64,000 bases of DNA, taken from contig LS997566.1 of assembly GCA_000469685.2 (NCBI GenBank), positions 22,139,432-22,203,431 on the forward strand, given 5' to 3'. The stretch comes from Haemonchus contortus. Taxonomy: Eukaryota; Nematoda; Chromadorea; Rhabditida; Trichostrongylidae. The notes under the pieces are model-generated. The model searched no databases. It saw only the letters and a list, made by a program, of their open reading frames with translations, and was not told the DNA's origin. Positions within the stretch are counted from its first letter, which is position 1. Each line of letters begins with the position of its first letter. This document shows positions 45,801 to 56,116 of this stretch, in pieces. A program made the translations under genes and the position numbers.

Positions 45801-48800
45801 TGTTGTAGTACAGAATGCAAGCAAACGCGCACATAGATTCCTTGTCATTATTAGCTTGGAAACTTCACACTTATCGCAATTAAAAGGCGCCGATCTGTCT
45901 GATTGTGGGACACTGTAGAAGCATACGGTCACTCGACATTGGTCTAGGTCCCGTGGATTATCACAATGTGAAGCCAGCTTGCACGTTCCAGAAACTGGGG
46001 TAGTTCCAAAAATTCTTCTCGGGCTCGTCGATCCGCAAGTGTTATGCCCTTGTTTGGAGACAAAGAATAACGAATGAGCCGGGGATAGAGAGCGCAGCAA
46101 TGGGCACCTCGACTTCGGAGGAATTCCTTGTCTGTAATTGTAATATCTTGCAGTTTTTTTTCTAGGACGGGCGCACTCTCATTGATCGACTCTACGATTG
46201 CAACTTCGCAAGAGACAACTGTGTGGTTCAATATTACTCAAATGGTTTCCAATTGGATGCAAGGGTTGTCGAATCCAACGCTTTTCATTGGAGTAGAGGA
46301 TGGTAAGTACAGAGAGCAAGTCGCTTTGAAATCATTTGCGGTTGCTCATCTTAATGCGGAAAGTGTGTGTTCCAGGCACTGATACTCCTTTGTCAAAAGT
46401 GGAAGTAGAAAGTTTCGTTATCGCGTCTTTTATGGATGAGAGAACTCATATTCCACTTCTGAGAACAAGAACGCGAAGAGATGTGAACTCTGGACCATCG
46501 ATCTCTGCTCCAAGGGACCGTAAATCGGTCAGAACGAATCCGTTCATGGTCGCTCGTGGTAGGTTTTCGTTTTTTTTTTTTTTCTACGATGAGGATGTTG
46601 TAACGATTGCCTGTTCCGACGCTTAAGAATTGCCGTTCATATTTCTTTGAATAGTGTCTGTTGGCGACCTTCGGGTTTAAATACCGCGCGCTCTCGTGGC
46701 GAAGTGGAATTTGAGTTTGTGGCAACGTCTTGGTTTTATGTTCTAGAGACAACAGGGATAATTGAGGGAATCTCCGCTGGGGAAGTGCCTTTTCGGATTC
46801 CTGGTTCCCACCTCAGTCTACAGTCAAGTCTTGATAATAAAAGATAACCGCGTGGTTATCTTTGTTGAAGATTGAATTTGGTGTTTTTTTTCGTACTCAT
46901 TAGAAAGAAATCCTAAACGACCCTATCAACTGACTATAGTTGTAGGTGTCTAGAAACAAGGGAGGTTTCTGAACCTGCTCTGACTGGCTAGAAGTGTCTG
47001 CTGAACTTCGTCCAAAAGTTCGATTTGACAACTGTGTAGCAATGTATGTTTGTCATGCAGTGCGGCAATTCTAAATCCTAACTTGGTTAGCGGTGACAGG
47101 TGTCAGCGTGATGGATGGCTCAGACTTTGAGATGGCTCATTGGTCATCATCAGCCTGCGTTTGATCTGTACCAAAGGTCTAACTGAGCTGGGAAAGACTG
47201 ATGATCTTAATTGTTATGTGATGGTAACATGAGTTCATGAAGTTCCGAACTATGAGTCCTGAATAGTAGTAACTTCACTATTTATAAAGCGTCCGTGTCG
47301 TGTCTATCACAAAATTCTATATTACCTGTGCCTGTGCCATGCTGAATCTGCGCCCAGCCTTTTGTTCACTTACGGTCTTTTGCCGGTATCCGACAAGTCG
47401 GTTCCACGAGGGAGGTTGGCATACCCGTGTGCCGAATTTCCGACTTGGTCCAGTGACTCCTTCTCGGATGAGGCACCATGGCCAACCGGTGCGGGTACTG
47501 GCTATCTGGATTCCTCTTCTTCAAGGCTGTCACTTCAGCGTGTGTGGTCCTGTCTTCGTAGATGAGTTTTTTTTCCACCTACTGCCCAGTACAAATACTG
47601 ATATTCGGCGGACTGTCACTGCTGACTCAGCTCAGCTTGTTTCATCGTGATCTTAGTTGGGCTCTTCTGTAGTTGTACACCTGTCCTCAGTCTCCTTTAT
47701 TGGCGCACTCAGTTGAATGTATAAATAAATAAATAAATAAATAAATTACCTAAGGAACCACCGAGAAAGGTTGAGTCAAGTTTGGGGCAGGTGAGGCATA
47801 GGGCAAGGTCAACAGAGTACATGTGAGCTCGACGAAGCTCCTTCCACGGTAAATGCACTCGGTTAGAGCCAAACCATACATTTCGTTTTTTATCGGACCA
47901 AACACTGGGAAACTGAGAGAAGGGAAACGAGTGACTAAGTAAATGAAGTGAAGGAGCCTCATCCGCAGGCAGTGTTTTCTATATAAATTCGTTCTTTTGT
48001 TACACCACACCTTGGAAGCTAAAATAGTGCTAGAAGTGAACAAGGTCCAAGATAAGCAAGATGCGTGAACTTAACGAAGTTACGCATACGCTGAATGGGG
48101 TGTTTTTAAAACGGAAGGGATTTTCTGGAGAAAGCCATAACCTTGTTTAACAGTGGGTGATAGCCACGAAAAGCATAGTGGTGACTCCATCACGAGGGGC
48201 GGGATGTGATCCGAGACGCAGCGCCAAAGTGCGGAAATTCACAACTATAATCGAGAAAATTCTCTTTAGAAACCGGCAAAGAGCAGCCAGAGATAATTGA
48301 AGGGAGTAATTCAAAGTTTCCGTAGTGGGCAGCGAGTCTGCAAAGGGGATGAAGTGCAGTTCACGCGTGGAGGCGCGTTAGAACATGCGCATCATCATAA
48401 TGGAAAATAGGGTACATCCCTAGTCTCGAAGTGCTTCACTGCCATGGTGAAGAGATTTGCACTACTTAATGATAAGGCCAAGGACTAGTGCATATCTCAT
48501 TTAGTCTATCTCAACTGAATGGACGAACGAGGGCGACCGCATCAAAATCGTTGCGCAGTGTGTCGCGTGCAGCTTGCGCGTGAGAATCTAGTGATGTCGC
48601 GCGTGAGTCTCACGTTCACGATGCGAAGGTCCTCATTATGGTTCGAGCGTGCGCCAATGCTGTTAGAATATATGTATCAACCGAGAAAGCACCCGAAGAG
48701 GTCGAACCAAGTTTGGGGGGGGGGGGTGCTATAGGGCAACATTATAGCACATATATTTTTGGCACAGTTTGAATATAGATGCGGAATGGGTCAACAAACA

Positions 48801-50368
48801 AATGTAAGCTGGAGACGCACTGGTGATGCTCACAGCGGGCGGTGCTTTCCAAAAATTGCATCAACTCCTAACTCAATTGTACCAGACCTCACCGGCTAGA
48901 TTCCGGGCGCATTTGAGGCCATAGTTTTGGAATCTTATCAAAGTGTTCTTTGTTGTCCAACTGTTCTGTGATAAGCGATAGAATTTCAGAAGATGTGGAA
49001 GGATGTCATGTTCAAAATCTCTATCTCAATTTCGCAGATATAGGATGGAGGGTGAGTTTGCGGAATCGCACTTTTTACAATACACAGTTCTGTCAATTTC
49101 CAAAATTTTCAACCACGCTTGTTGCCTTTTCATTTCTCTTTGCTCTGTGTCAGCTTCGAGCAGGAAGCCTGCGTCTTAATCTTAACATTTTATGACAAAT
49201 ATGTGTGAAATGCGGCCCTGACTTCCATGTGCTCATATGCAGGTTGGAGCGAAAAACTGAAGGTGTTCGTGTACAGTTTACGAGTGGCTTATAAGAAGTT
49301 GTTAACAATAAGACTACATTTCTTTCTGCTCTGATCGTGATCGACTTTCTCTCAACCTTTGACGCGAGTTTTGACGTGAGCTTTGACTTGTATGTTACAT
49401 GTATGGAGCTTTAGCATTTCCATGATTCGAAGTTTTATTGGGCTAAAGTGTCGAGCTCTTCCCCTTTATCAGATCCTGGAAGTCGAAAACCAATTGAGAT
49501 TGATCTCAGTAAGGCCGACAATACCCAGGACAACGCTCCAGGCCAGAAGACCCAAGACCCGAATATGTCATTCATTTCTGAAAAAGTGTGCAGAGGAGTT
49601 TGAGCGGGTTTTATTAGGTGTAATCCACAGCATGAGGTCAGAGTTGTGGAACTACCCCTTGGAACATGTTTCGACAACCGATCCCAATTCGATACCATCC
49701 GTGACACCCCAGATTGCCCTGTTTTCTTTTCGAATTCTGTGTCATGGTGGTAGCGAAATTACGATTTCAGCCCGCAGCCATCTTTGCACTAGGAACAGAG
49801 ATTTGTGCGGAACACACTTTAGGTGGGTTTGATTGCATCGGGACCCACGAATTGAGAAAGGAAGGGTGGTGGCAATAGTACCCTGCGCCCTCCGCATTTT
49901 GAAGCGAGTCCGATGTCGTTTAGCTTGCTAAATATGATAAAGTGTTAAGGGAAGAGTATGATGTTTGAAGCGCGGCTGAAATCATATATGTGCGTACACG
50001 AAGCGTTGATGCATAATTATGAATCCTTGTATTTAGGAATGGGTAATTGCACCTGAAGGATACTCAACGAATTTCTGCGCTGGTGCTTGTTCTAGCGATT
50101 CGCCCATGCATAGCAAGATGAATGCGACGAATCACGCCATTGTCCAAACTTTGGTTGGTTTTCTTCAGCAAATCATATAAATATTCAATTATCGAGGTCA
50201 GCTGACATGAGTTTATAGGTTCACCTACTGGACCCGAAGCGTGCTGAAGAGGCAAAGTGTGCCCCTATTCAGCTGTCACCGACGAAAATCCTTTTCATCG
50301 ATAATCATGGCAATGTTGTGATGCGGAGGTATCAGGATATGACAGTGCAAGAGTGTGGATGTTTATAA
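33866..50368 (+). CDS. BMP-type TGF-beta family ligand precursor, nine exons
   Basis: Exons: 33866-33987, 35281-35427, 35546-35619, 43242-43389, 46166-46302, 46376-46558, 48990-49051, 50037-50153 and 50219-50368. Phases match at every junction and give 379 aa. Residues 1-21 form a signal peptide (cut after VSA). The prodomain shows the alpha-1/alpha-2 pattern [13 protein letters not shown]...FMKQLYDEL (about 50-84), [13 protein letters not shown] near 139-151, and [11 protein letters not shown] near 184-194. A furin site RTRTRR ends at 244. The mature chain has [16 protein letters not shown] (276-291), [14 protein letters not shown] (305-309), the glycosylation site [12 protein letters not shown] (319-330), CAPIQLSP (344-351) and a terminal CGC. 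It would be secreted and signal through type I/II receptor kinases. Only six of the seven signature cysteines are present: K343 replaces the dimer-linking one. Likely relatives are nematode tig-2 or dbl-1, but I cannot choose between them. The exon 2 donor is weak (see findings). Confidence 0.9.
34620..34902. mobile_element. hAT-like MITE, copy 2, in intron 1 of the BMP-type gene
   Basis: GATACCAC flanks both sides (34612-34619 and 34903-34910), an 8-bp target duplication. Ends AGGGGGAACGTCCGTTGCGC and complement of GGATGCGCTTCGTTGCGCGC. The interior matches the reverse complement of 29405-29696, including the ATTTGCGCTTGGTCC and GTATCGCGG..GACCC blocks. Confidence 0.76.
36225..36420 (+). repeat. 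tRNA-derived SINE-like repeat
   Basis: A box-like AGTGTAAGGGATAAGAACAC and B box GGGTTCGAATCATGTCC are followed by CGCGTACTGCGACG..AACAAC. This is the same order of modules as the repeats at 43645 (TAGTGTAAGG, GGGTTCGAGTCCC, CGCGCACTGCGGCG). Too degenerate to fold as a tRNA. In intron 3 of the BMP-type gene. Confidence 0.5.
36780..37313 (-). mobile_element. Tc3-like transposon, 5'-end fragment
   Basis: The minus strand starts CAGTGGTCCGCATGAATACG after TA at 37314-37315, a Tc1/mariner-type end. A minus frame at about 36800-37047 contains [20 protein letters not shown], which resembles the helix-turn-helix end and linker of Tc3-like transposases (compare the family pattern 'LKDPVSYGT'). No second end was found, so this is a truncated copy. 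Confidence 0.5.
37320..37462. repeat. CA/TA-rich microsatellite tract, left of Tc1-like copy A2
   Basis: Irregular alternation of ATACAC, CATACA and TATATA motifs, with C (not G) on the plus strand throughout. The peptide frames here (poly His/Tyr/Thr) are artefacts of the repeat. Confidence 0.75.
37463..38732 (-). mobile_element. Tc1-like DNA transposon, family A copy 2, in intron 3 of the BMP-type gene
   Basis: Ends CAGGGTGCGCCATAAT and complement, flanked by TA (37461-37462 and 38733-38734); 1270 bp. Colinear with the copy at 4164-5432 over its full length, in the same orientation. Minus-strand transposase pieces: helix-turn-helix text [10 protein letters not shown] near 38480, core FTMVFARIS and [11 protein letters not shown] near 37950-38060, and a C-terminal part near 37640-37830. 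Broken by stops. Confidence 0.88.
38735..38910. repeat. TG-rich microsatellite tract, right of Tc1-like copy A2
   Basis: TGTGTGTAC, GTATGTACGTG and TGTATGTG motifs. Here G (not C) is on the plus strand, opposite to the tract on the other side of the transposon. Confidence 0.7.
38935..40489 (-). mobile_element. Tc1-like DNA transposon, family B, decayed
   Basis: Long inverted ends of about 55 bp (CAGTACCGTTCAAAAAAATC...GCCATAACTCATCTC) and TA on both sides; 1555 bp. Minus-strand transposase remains: a helix-turn-helix [20 protein letters not shown] near 40070-40150, a GHTS-like block near 39470, and a C-terminal [18 protein letters not shown] near 39240-39290. Frameshifted and inactive. Confidence 0.82.
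40492..41027. mobile_element. MITE family M, copy 2, abutting the Tc1-like element B
   Basis: Ends CTGTAGCGTTCAAAAGT and ACTTTTGAGCTCTACTG. It shares the TA at 40490-40491 with the end of the neighbouring Tc1-like element and has TA at 41028-41029. The interior matches copies 1 and 3 (CACGCTTTTTCAC.CA.AACTTTTTT, GAAGCATTT). It is about 110 bp longer than the others, in the middle. Confidence 0.78.
41205..41372. repeat. CA/TA-rich microsatellite tract, left of mariner
   Basis: Degenerate CACATA, ATACACAC and CATACA motifs. It continues at 42636-43011 on the other side of the mariner, C on the plus strand on both sides. Confidence 0.75.
41374..42634 (-). mobile_element. Mariner DNA transposon in intron 3 of the BMP-type gene
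   Basis: Perfect 29-bp inverted ends (TTAGGTTGAGTCATAAGTCC...) and flanking TA; 1261 bp. The minus-strand frame 41837-41523 encodes the C-terminal half of a mariner transposase: [12 protein letters not shown], then [20 protein letters not shown], the D,D34D signature region, then a [16 protein letters not shown] segment. The N-terminal half is in broken frames up to about 42470. Confidence 0.88.
42636..43011. repeat. CA/TA-rich microsatellite tract, right of mariner
   Basis: About 375 bp of irregular ACACATAC, CACATCAC and GCACAC motifs, with a loose higher-order 'CATCACATATACA' period. ORFs on both strands are low-complexity artefacts. Confidence 0.78.
43645..43716 (+). repeat. tRNA-like SINE head, unit 1
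   Basis: TCTCGG...CCGAGA close an acceptor-like stem. TAGTGTAAGG resembles an A box and GGGTTCGAGTCCCG is a good B box. The anticodon arm cannot be folded with a proper loop (GTCTCCGGAAAGGAC), so this is a tRNA-derived repeat rather than a working tRNA. The surrounding GGGCAAGCGGGG and GTTTTGCCCACAAATCG are also repeated in unit 2. Confidence 0.55.
43939..44008 (+). repeat. tRNA-like SINE head, unit 2
   Basis: Direct repeat of 43645-43716 with a two-base-shorter anticodon region (GTCCCGGAAAGGAC) and B box GGGTTCGAGTCCCA. Both units lie in intron 4 of the BMP-type gene, 294 bp apart in the same orientation. Confidence 0.55.
44745..45620 (+). repeat. Unclassified dispersed repeat, copy B
   Basis: Shares with 63060-63860 the start GGCYCATTCAATKC, the middle GGAGCAGGAC, CGAGCAGAA and GTGCAATCTCTCAC blocks, and the late block TACTCCAGCCCACAGAG. 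Lies in intron 4 of the BMP-type gene. No terminal inverted repeats or coding family recognised. Confidence 0.55.
46930..47746 (+). repeat. Probable non-LTR/SINE-type insertion ending in (AAAT)n
   Basis: The segment ends in about six AAAT units (47721-47746), the usual 3' tail of LINE-mobilised elements in nematodes. The body contains no recognisable reverse transcriptase. The 5' limit is a guess. It lies in intron 6 of the BMP-type gene. Confidence 0.35.
47760..47890 (+). mobile_element. RTE 5'-leader fragment
   Basis: CCGAGAAAGG, GTCAAGTTTGG, GCATAGGGCAAGGTCAACAG and GAGCTCGACGAAGCTCC match the leader preceding the RTE ORF at 11380-11460 (GTCAAGGTTGG, GGGCAAGACCAATAGAGCAC, CGGCGTAGCTCC). 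Confidence 0.5.
48260..48765 (+). mobile_element. RTE 5'-leader fragment (longer)
   Basis: It carries the block shared with 26985-27255 (GAAGAGATTTGCACT, GTGTGTCGCG, TGATGTCGCGCGTGAGTCTC) and continues into CCGAGAAAGCACCCGAAGAG and CAAGTTTGG, the second leader module. A G11 run sits at about 48715. In intron 6 of the BMP-type gene. Confidence 0.5.
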
Positions 50369-51943
50369 ACGCGCAATACTACTGAGCATAATTATAATCC
50401 CGGTCACTGTTTTGCATTAATCGTGTAATACGGCAAACTGGAAACAAGAACTCAGTACTGCACGTTAGTCTTACAAAGCTTTACGGTAGAATGAAATGCA
50501 TGGAACGCAGAATTCTACAAACAACATGTTTTCTTTCACGGCATAATTCTATTTGAATACACAAATTTTCGCTTGTTACATAAACTTACATATACGACAC
50601 ATCGAAAAAGGGACTTTGGGTAAGGACACATGCAATCGTTCGAGCCACTAATCTCACAGCGGGGATTACTGTAAGACAAACTTGTCGTACTGGTTTTTGT
50701 TTTGTGTAAGACACTGCATCTTTTCAATTTGAAAGTAACGCTTATGCTAGTGCTTTTTTGTCTCATCGAAATGTAGATAGCAAGAAGTTGGGTATGTAGA
50801 ATTACGATCTCCCTTAGCTGTTTAACTATTTCGCAGATTTGACCGAACTAACCCTGCCGGTTTTTGTACCAGTATTGTAGTTAGCGAAAGTTTCATTTTT
50901 TCAATTTTTTAAATAACCGGAATGCTATGTTATCTATCGCATGTTATTATCGTTTCGGAGAAATCCGGCTGTTAAGCAGAACGTCCTCTTTTTTCGTTTC
51001 ACGCTCTGAAGCATCGAGTCAGATTTTCTCCTTCAGTCGAATTGCGGTTATTGAACTATCTCAACTAAGCTTTCTTTCGAGATGTTAACAAATCAGGCTG
51101 CGTGCTAGCCTTGGGAGAGTCGGAACTACGACTTCCTTTTCTTGTTGGCTATGTTCGTATTTCCAATTGGTGCTCTTTCTAGTGCGCGGCGCATAATATT
51201 GCTTACGTAAACGTCAGGTCTATTGTGTTTATCAAAGGGGCAACCGACAATTGAAACATAATTAGACAGCGAAGGACTGAATGCGGCGTTGCTGAACAAA
51301 ACACCAAAAGCGAAGAAACCAGAGAAAAGCGCTGGGAAACTGAAAATCTAGTCTTTTCCTTATACTTTTCAATTTCAACATTGTCAGAAGTTAAACCGAC
51401 ATAATGGAGCGGTTGAACGTGATTCTCGTTGCCGCTGAGCAAGTGGGTAGTTACGTAAGGGAGTTGCACAGAGTCCCTACGTTTACAATACGGCCCACTT
51501 TGGGCGCCTATGAAAGCAGCCTCACCAAAGACAAAAGACGTTGATAACGAAACACAACCTTTCTTCTAGAGTCACGTACACCCGCAGTTAAGTTGGACTT
51601 CGGTGTCTTATTTTGGTTGGGTATTGCCTTTTGGTTCGCACGATCGCTCTTGCTCCACTTAGATTACCAGTATATATCATGATTTCGGTTTCCCAATCTA
51701 GATAATCTACTCGAAAAATGGTAAATGTTTTTCTTTACTGACTCTGATTTCAGTTTATGAGCATTTGCGTTTATTGCATTAAGCTGTAAGTTGTGGAGTC
51801 AGTCTTCCCAACATTCGTTTTCGCTATTTTGCACGATCGAAACTACTCAGATCGTGCGTGTAGTGAGCATGGTGTGGTGAGGCTGACGTTTGTTGATCTT
51901 TATTGCTTAACATTCCACCTCATCCTAAAATGTTTACAGTATC
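50369..51943. other. Region downstream of the BMP-type gene
   Basis: No AATAAA was seen close after the stop at 50368, so the 3' UTR end is unresolved. No exons or repeats recognised. Confidence 0.35.
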
Positions 51944-51952
51944 GGTAGACTT

Positions 51953-52337
51953 GGGTCCGGGAACTTCTCCCCTAACACGGCGTCGCACCCGTCGCATCCG
52001 CCGCCTATCGCAGGGTTGCGATGGAAGATTGGAGCGCGCAATTCGTGAGGTAGGGAGTCCTTTAATTGTTTGAATTGGCTGGCCGCTCTTTTCAATTCCA
52101 ATGCGGTCTTGATCGTCGTTTATATAGGAGGAGTAATTTCAATTAAACAAGTCTAGAACATGAAAACGAAAAAGAAACAAGAAAAAAGATCAAATCCAAA
52201 GGAAAAGCAAGCCAGTCAAGGAAAAATATCGCGTCATATCGATTGGTGGGGAGGCGGGGTGAGTACGGTAACTGCAGTGGCATTTGCCGCATGCCGCTAG
52301 GGAGAATGCCGCGATAGGGGAGAAGTTCCGTTACCCC
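51953..52337. mobile_element. Mutator-like MITE with 9-bp target duplication
   Basis: GGTAGACTT occurs directly on both sides (51944-51952 and 52338-52346). Inverted ends: GGGTCCGGGAACTTCTCCCC at the left and the complement of GGGGTAACGGAACTTCTCCC at the right, both continuing CTAWCRCGGC. A 9-bp duplication is typical of Mutator-like elements. The 385 bp interior encodes nothing recognisable. Confidence 0.7.
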
Positions 52338-52346
52338 GGTAGACTT

Positions 52347-55300
52347 CCTATTTCTTAACTGCTTCTTCACCGCGCCCACTTGAAATTTCATACTTTTCAT
52401 CGCGCCTTCGCGGGTTTTCGTGGGCAGACGAACGCATTGACATACAAACAGACCCACAAAGTTAGCGCTTTATATATCGAGAGAAAAGCGATGCCAAAGG
52501 TCAACTACTAACAATTCGATCACGCTGATCCCTGCTCATCCCTTCCCTTCCCTTTTATGGCCTAGTGAGATTGTAGCTCAACGTGATGTTGCGATAGCTT
52601 CGTAGAGAATCTTTCTGTTGTACAGCTGAGTGGAAACTTGATCCATATAGCTAAACGTTAGAAAGCAACTTCTAGTACTAATAAATCTGTTGTGTTTTGT
52701 TGACGGTAATCGTGCAGGATTTTTTTTTACAAAACCTTACTGCACAAGTGACTCTTGCATCCCGGTGTTCTCATAGCCCCTGCGATCCATGTAGTCTTGC
52801 AGATCATTGCTACCTGAGACAAAGTTGCATGTTATTTATTTTTCCATGGCATTGCTGTTTGAGTGGTGATAGATTTTATTTGCACTGCGTTAGAGCAGTG
52901 CATTGAAGTATACCGTTCGCGACTTGCAGTTACCAAAGCGCTGCTGTTCATGCGTCTGTGATGGTTGCTTTTGAGTTGACAACTTGTTTGATACTTTAGT
53001 TCTCTTTTGTAGATTTTGTAGTTGCGGATTTGTGACTGTATGATTTGTTCTTAGGTTTAATTGTGGTTTATTGGGATTGTGTTACTGTAAGAAAAAGCCG
53101 AAATGCTTTCAAATGAGCCCTTCCACTTCGGCTTGGCGAACCAAATGTCGTATGTGGCATTATCACTCATCGTTAAAAAGTAGTTCAATGTTTTTAAAAG
53201 TCTCTTCACATCGTTATCTGAATAGGCAAGACAAGGCTTTTTCGTAAGTCATATTTTAGCATAAAGATTCATCCACAGAGTTATGGCGCACCGCACATAT
53301 GAAGTTTTGCTGTTCTGAGTGGCAGCTCAATCAGATTTCGCTCTTTCAGAGCGAAAACTCTGCCCTTCTTGTCAGGGAGATAGTTCATAACTCGTAATCG
53401 CTTTTGAGGCTATTCATTTCTTTCAGGTCCCATAATACCGTTTCTTGCACTTGTTTCATCAAAATCGGTTTCTTTTTTGATTTCATGGCTTTATAGAACG
53501 AACTGCGACTAAGTGTCAGTGACCCACTTGACGGAGATTTCTTCCTCCTTCACTTCCAGAATTCCCATGGTTTTTATTTCCAATGCCATGTAGAAGCCAG
53601 TGGTGCTCATGTGGGCGATTCAAAGGTCATCCTAATTGCCTTTTATTGCTCTTCTCAGACTTAGACGATGTGGTAGGCAGGACACGGAATTTCGTGATTA
53701 TTTCGTAGTATAATTATTATGATACCACTATACACTCAAGTGTTGCCGAGTTTTTGGCCGAAGCTAAATAACGAAAACTGGTATTAATTACTCTTTGGTA
53801 AATGGGAATACCGCGAAGAGTTGAAAAAAATAGAAATGTCAATTGAACTCACTCATCTAACTTTCAAGCCACATTGTATTATTAGTGGCCTCGTAGCCTG
53901 AAGTAGACAAAGCTATCCGAGCGAAATTTAGTAAAAGCTGCCTTCTATAGTGATGTGGTAACACTACACCTTATATAGGGTTTGAGAAGAAGTAGCGAAA
54001 ACTTGCAAAAGTGAAAAGAAATGCAATTTGCCCACTTCCAACAAGTTATCAGAAATTTCTGTCCGAGAACTGTGCTCTTTTGTCGCCTAGCAAACCATCG
54101 AACTGTGGATCACACACAGTGATAACAGCTTGAACGTAGAGCTGCATTGAGAGGCCAACTTGTATGTTGAAAATGGTCACGCCTCATTCAGCCACTGAGA
54201 ACATCAAGTGAATATTCTACTCCTCTGCTCATCCTTGGATGAGTGACGTGTAGGAGAAAGTCGTAGGGGGCAATGAAAATGCATTTCCAACTTCGTGGAA
54301 CGTAAAAAAACATTCGCACAAAAAAATGAGAACTATGGCGACATGCACAGGGGCCATAGGGTTAACGCACGTCTACTTGCAACGGTTGATCCTCCAGATC
54401 TCGCACCATCCTCGCTTTGTGCGGAAGATTTTCCACTTTGAAAACCTGAAACTACCTTTTCTCGAGAGCTTTAACCCAGACGAGTGCAAGGATGCTCCTA
54501 GCGAGGAACCAACCATCACACACTGAGGGGAACGAAGGAAGCTCTCAAGTTTGCAGAAATCATCCAAACTCCTTCTTGAACAAGTGGCTTATAGAGAACA
54601 CTCGACAGAGGTACGGTGGGTATGCGATATACCCATGGCATCGTCGAATAAGCGTAAGCAACTTCCTCGCACAGCCCGATGTTGGAGAAATCATGCTAAT
54701 ACTGGCAGGGATCCTGTCCCTTAGAACAGTTGGCTTCACGAATATTTCACCGAACTGGTAGGAAGTACTGACGAGCTGAAGAGGTAAGCGAAAATTAAAA
54801 GGTATTCTGAAAAGATAAGTCACTGCCGTATAACGACACTCGTTTTTCTTGAGATTCGAAACAGTCTGACAGCGGAAAAACTCATCCTACCGCTACTAAC
54901 CATTGTAAGAGCAATAGCAGAGATTCCAAAGATTTTCATTTTTCAGGAAAGAAACGTCAAATATCACGAACATACCCAGGGCCATTATCCTCTGACTTAT
55001 TTAAGAGCGGCAAACAAAATAATTCACCACGGTGTCTTCTCTATCCTTTGCCCTTACTGCTCACTGTACTAGGTCATGCATAGCCTATGTCTAGCAAAAA
55101 CGGAATTATAACAATAATTTCCATGAAAACAGAGAAACCCTGTATTTCAACAAAGTACGACGACGTCAAACACAGAACAGTTCTACCTTACTTACGCTGT
55201 CCCTGCCTCCGTCGCCTCGTGATCACTACGTCAAAGTCGAGACTTATTCCACGAATGACAAAATAATCGCAACATATAAAGAAGGCTTTCATTTTGCATA

Positions 55301-55753
55301 GACAAAACAATTTCTACTTCGAGCATACTAGCAAATCAAAGGTGGCGTATGGGTACGACTTAACAAAAAGAAATCTCCAGTGGCACATCATTCACACGTG
55401 ACCACCTAGTCTAATATTCACACTACAAAACTATTTATTTGCAGCCATCGTTCTAACGCTCACAACTTTTACCACCGCTCAAGCACTAAGCTGCTATCCC
55501 ACTAAAAGTACATTTGCCGAAGTCCACCACGAAAATCAGGGAAACGGAGGTTCAGGGAATCATGCTTCACCTGCAATTGCGCAGTGATGAAACCAAATGA
55601 CAATTCAGCCAGATTGCACAGAGCGTCTGTTCTGCTTATTCAATGTGTGCTTGATCCTGTGGAAGCATAGCATGCGGTTGCACATCGTGCTTTTTTTATG
55701 AACATGCGCAAGTTAATCATAATAAAGAAGCTAACCATGTTTTGCTTCCTGCT
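52347..55753. other. Long non-coding stretch
   Basis: About 3.4 kb with only short ORFs and no family resemblance. TTATGGCGCACC near 53281 matches the end of Tc1-like family A for 12 bases only. Confidence 0.35.
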
Positions 55754-55969
55754 CTAGTTTAAAAATCTTTTACACTTCCGTTTTTCAACATTAGACAACC
55801 CATCAGGCTCCGTTCCACAAAATTCACCCAAGCGTACGTTTCCAAGTCCAAAGATGGCAAGAAAGATGGTTTTCATGTAGCAGTACTTGTTAGTTTTCCA
55901 CGAGCGCTCCGTGAGCGCTTTGCATACCGCCAGATAGCGTGTGAAGAGTCTAGCCAAAAATTTGACCAT
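55754..55969 (-). mobile_element. RTE fragment (linker before reverse transcriptase)
   Basis: The minus frame begins FLARLFTRYLAVCKALTERS and then WKTNKYCYMK, matching the RTE segment 'LARLFTRYLSECKVP..WKTSK' known from hookworm copies. The remainder does not match. Confidence 0.5.
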
Positions 55970-56116
55970 GACTGTTGAGAAGCTTTTTAGACTTTCTCGC
56001 TTAATCCAATCGGGCCGCCGTACAGTTCTTCATTGCCGTGATCGCATGTCGATTTTCGAATGGCATGCTCGTCCTGATGTATCAAAACGGCAAAGCGAAG
56101 TCATCTTGATCTTGTA

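Noticed and set aside
46559..48989. An additional exon between the furin-site exon and the first mature-domain exon of the BMP-type gene
   Set aside because: Joining 46558 directly to 48990 is in phase and gives a normal-length mature region; no frame-compatible exon with good splice sites was seen between.
53270..53300. TTATGGCGCACC resembling an end of Tc1-like family A
   Set aside because: Only 12 bases match and no partner end was found.
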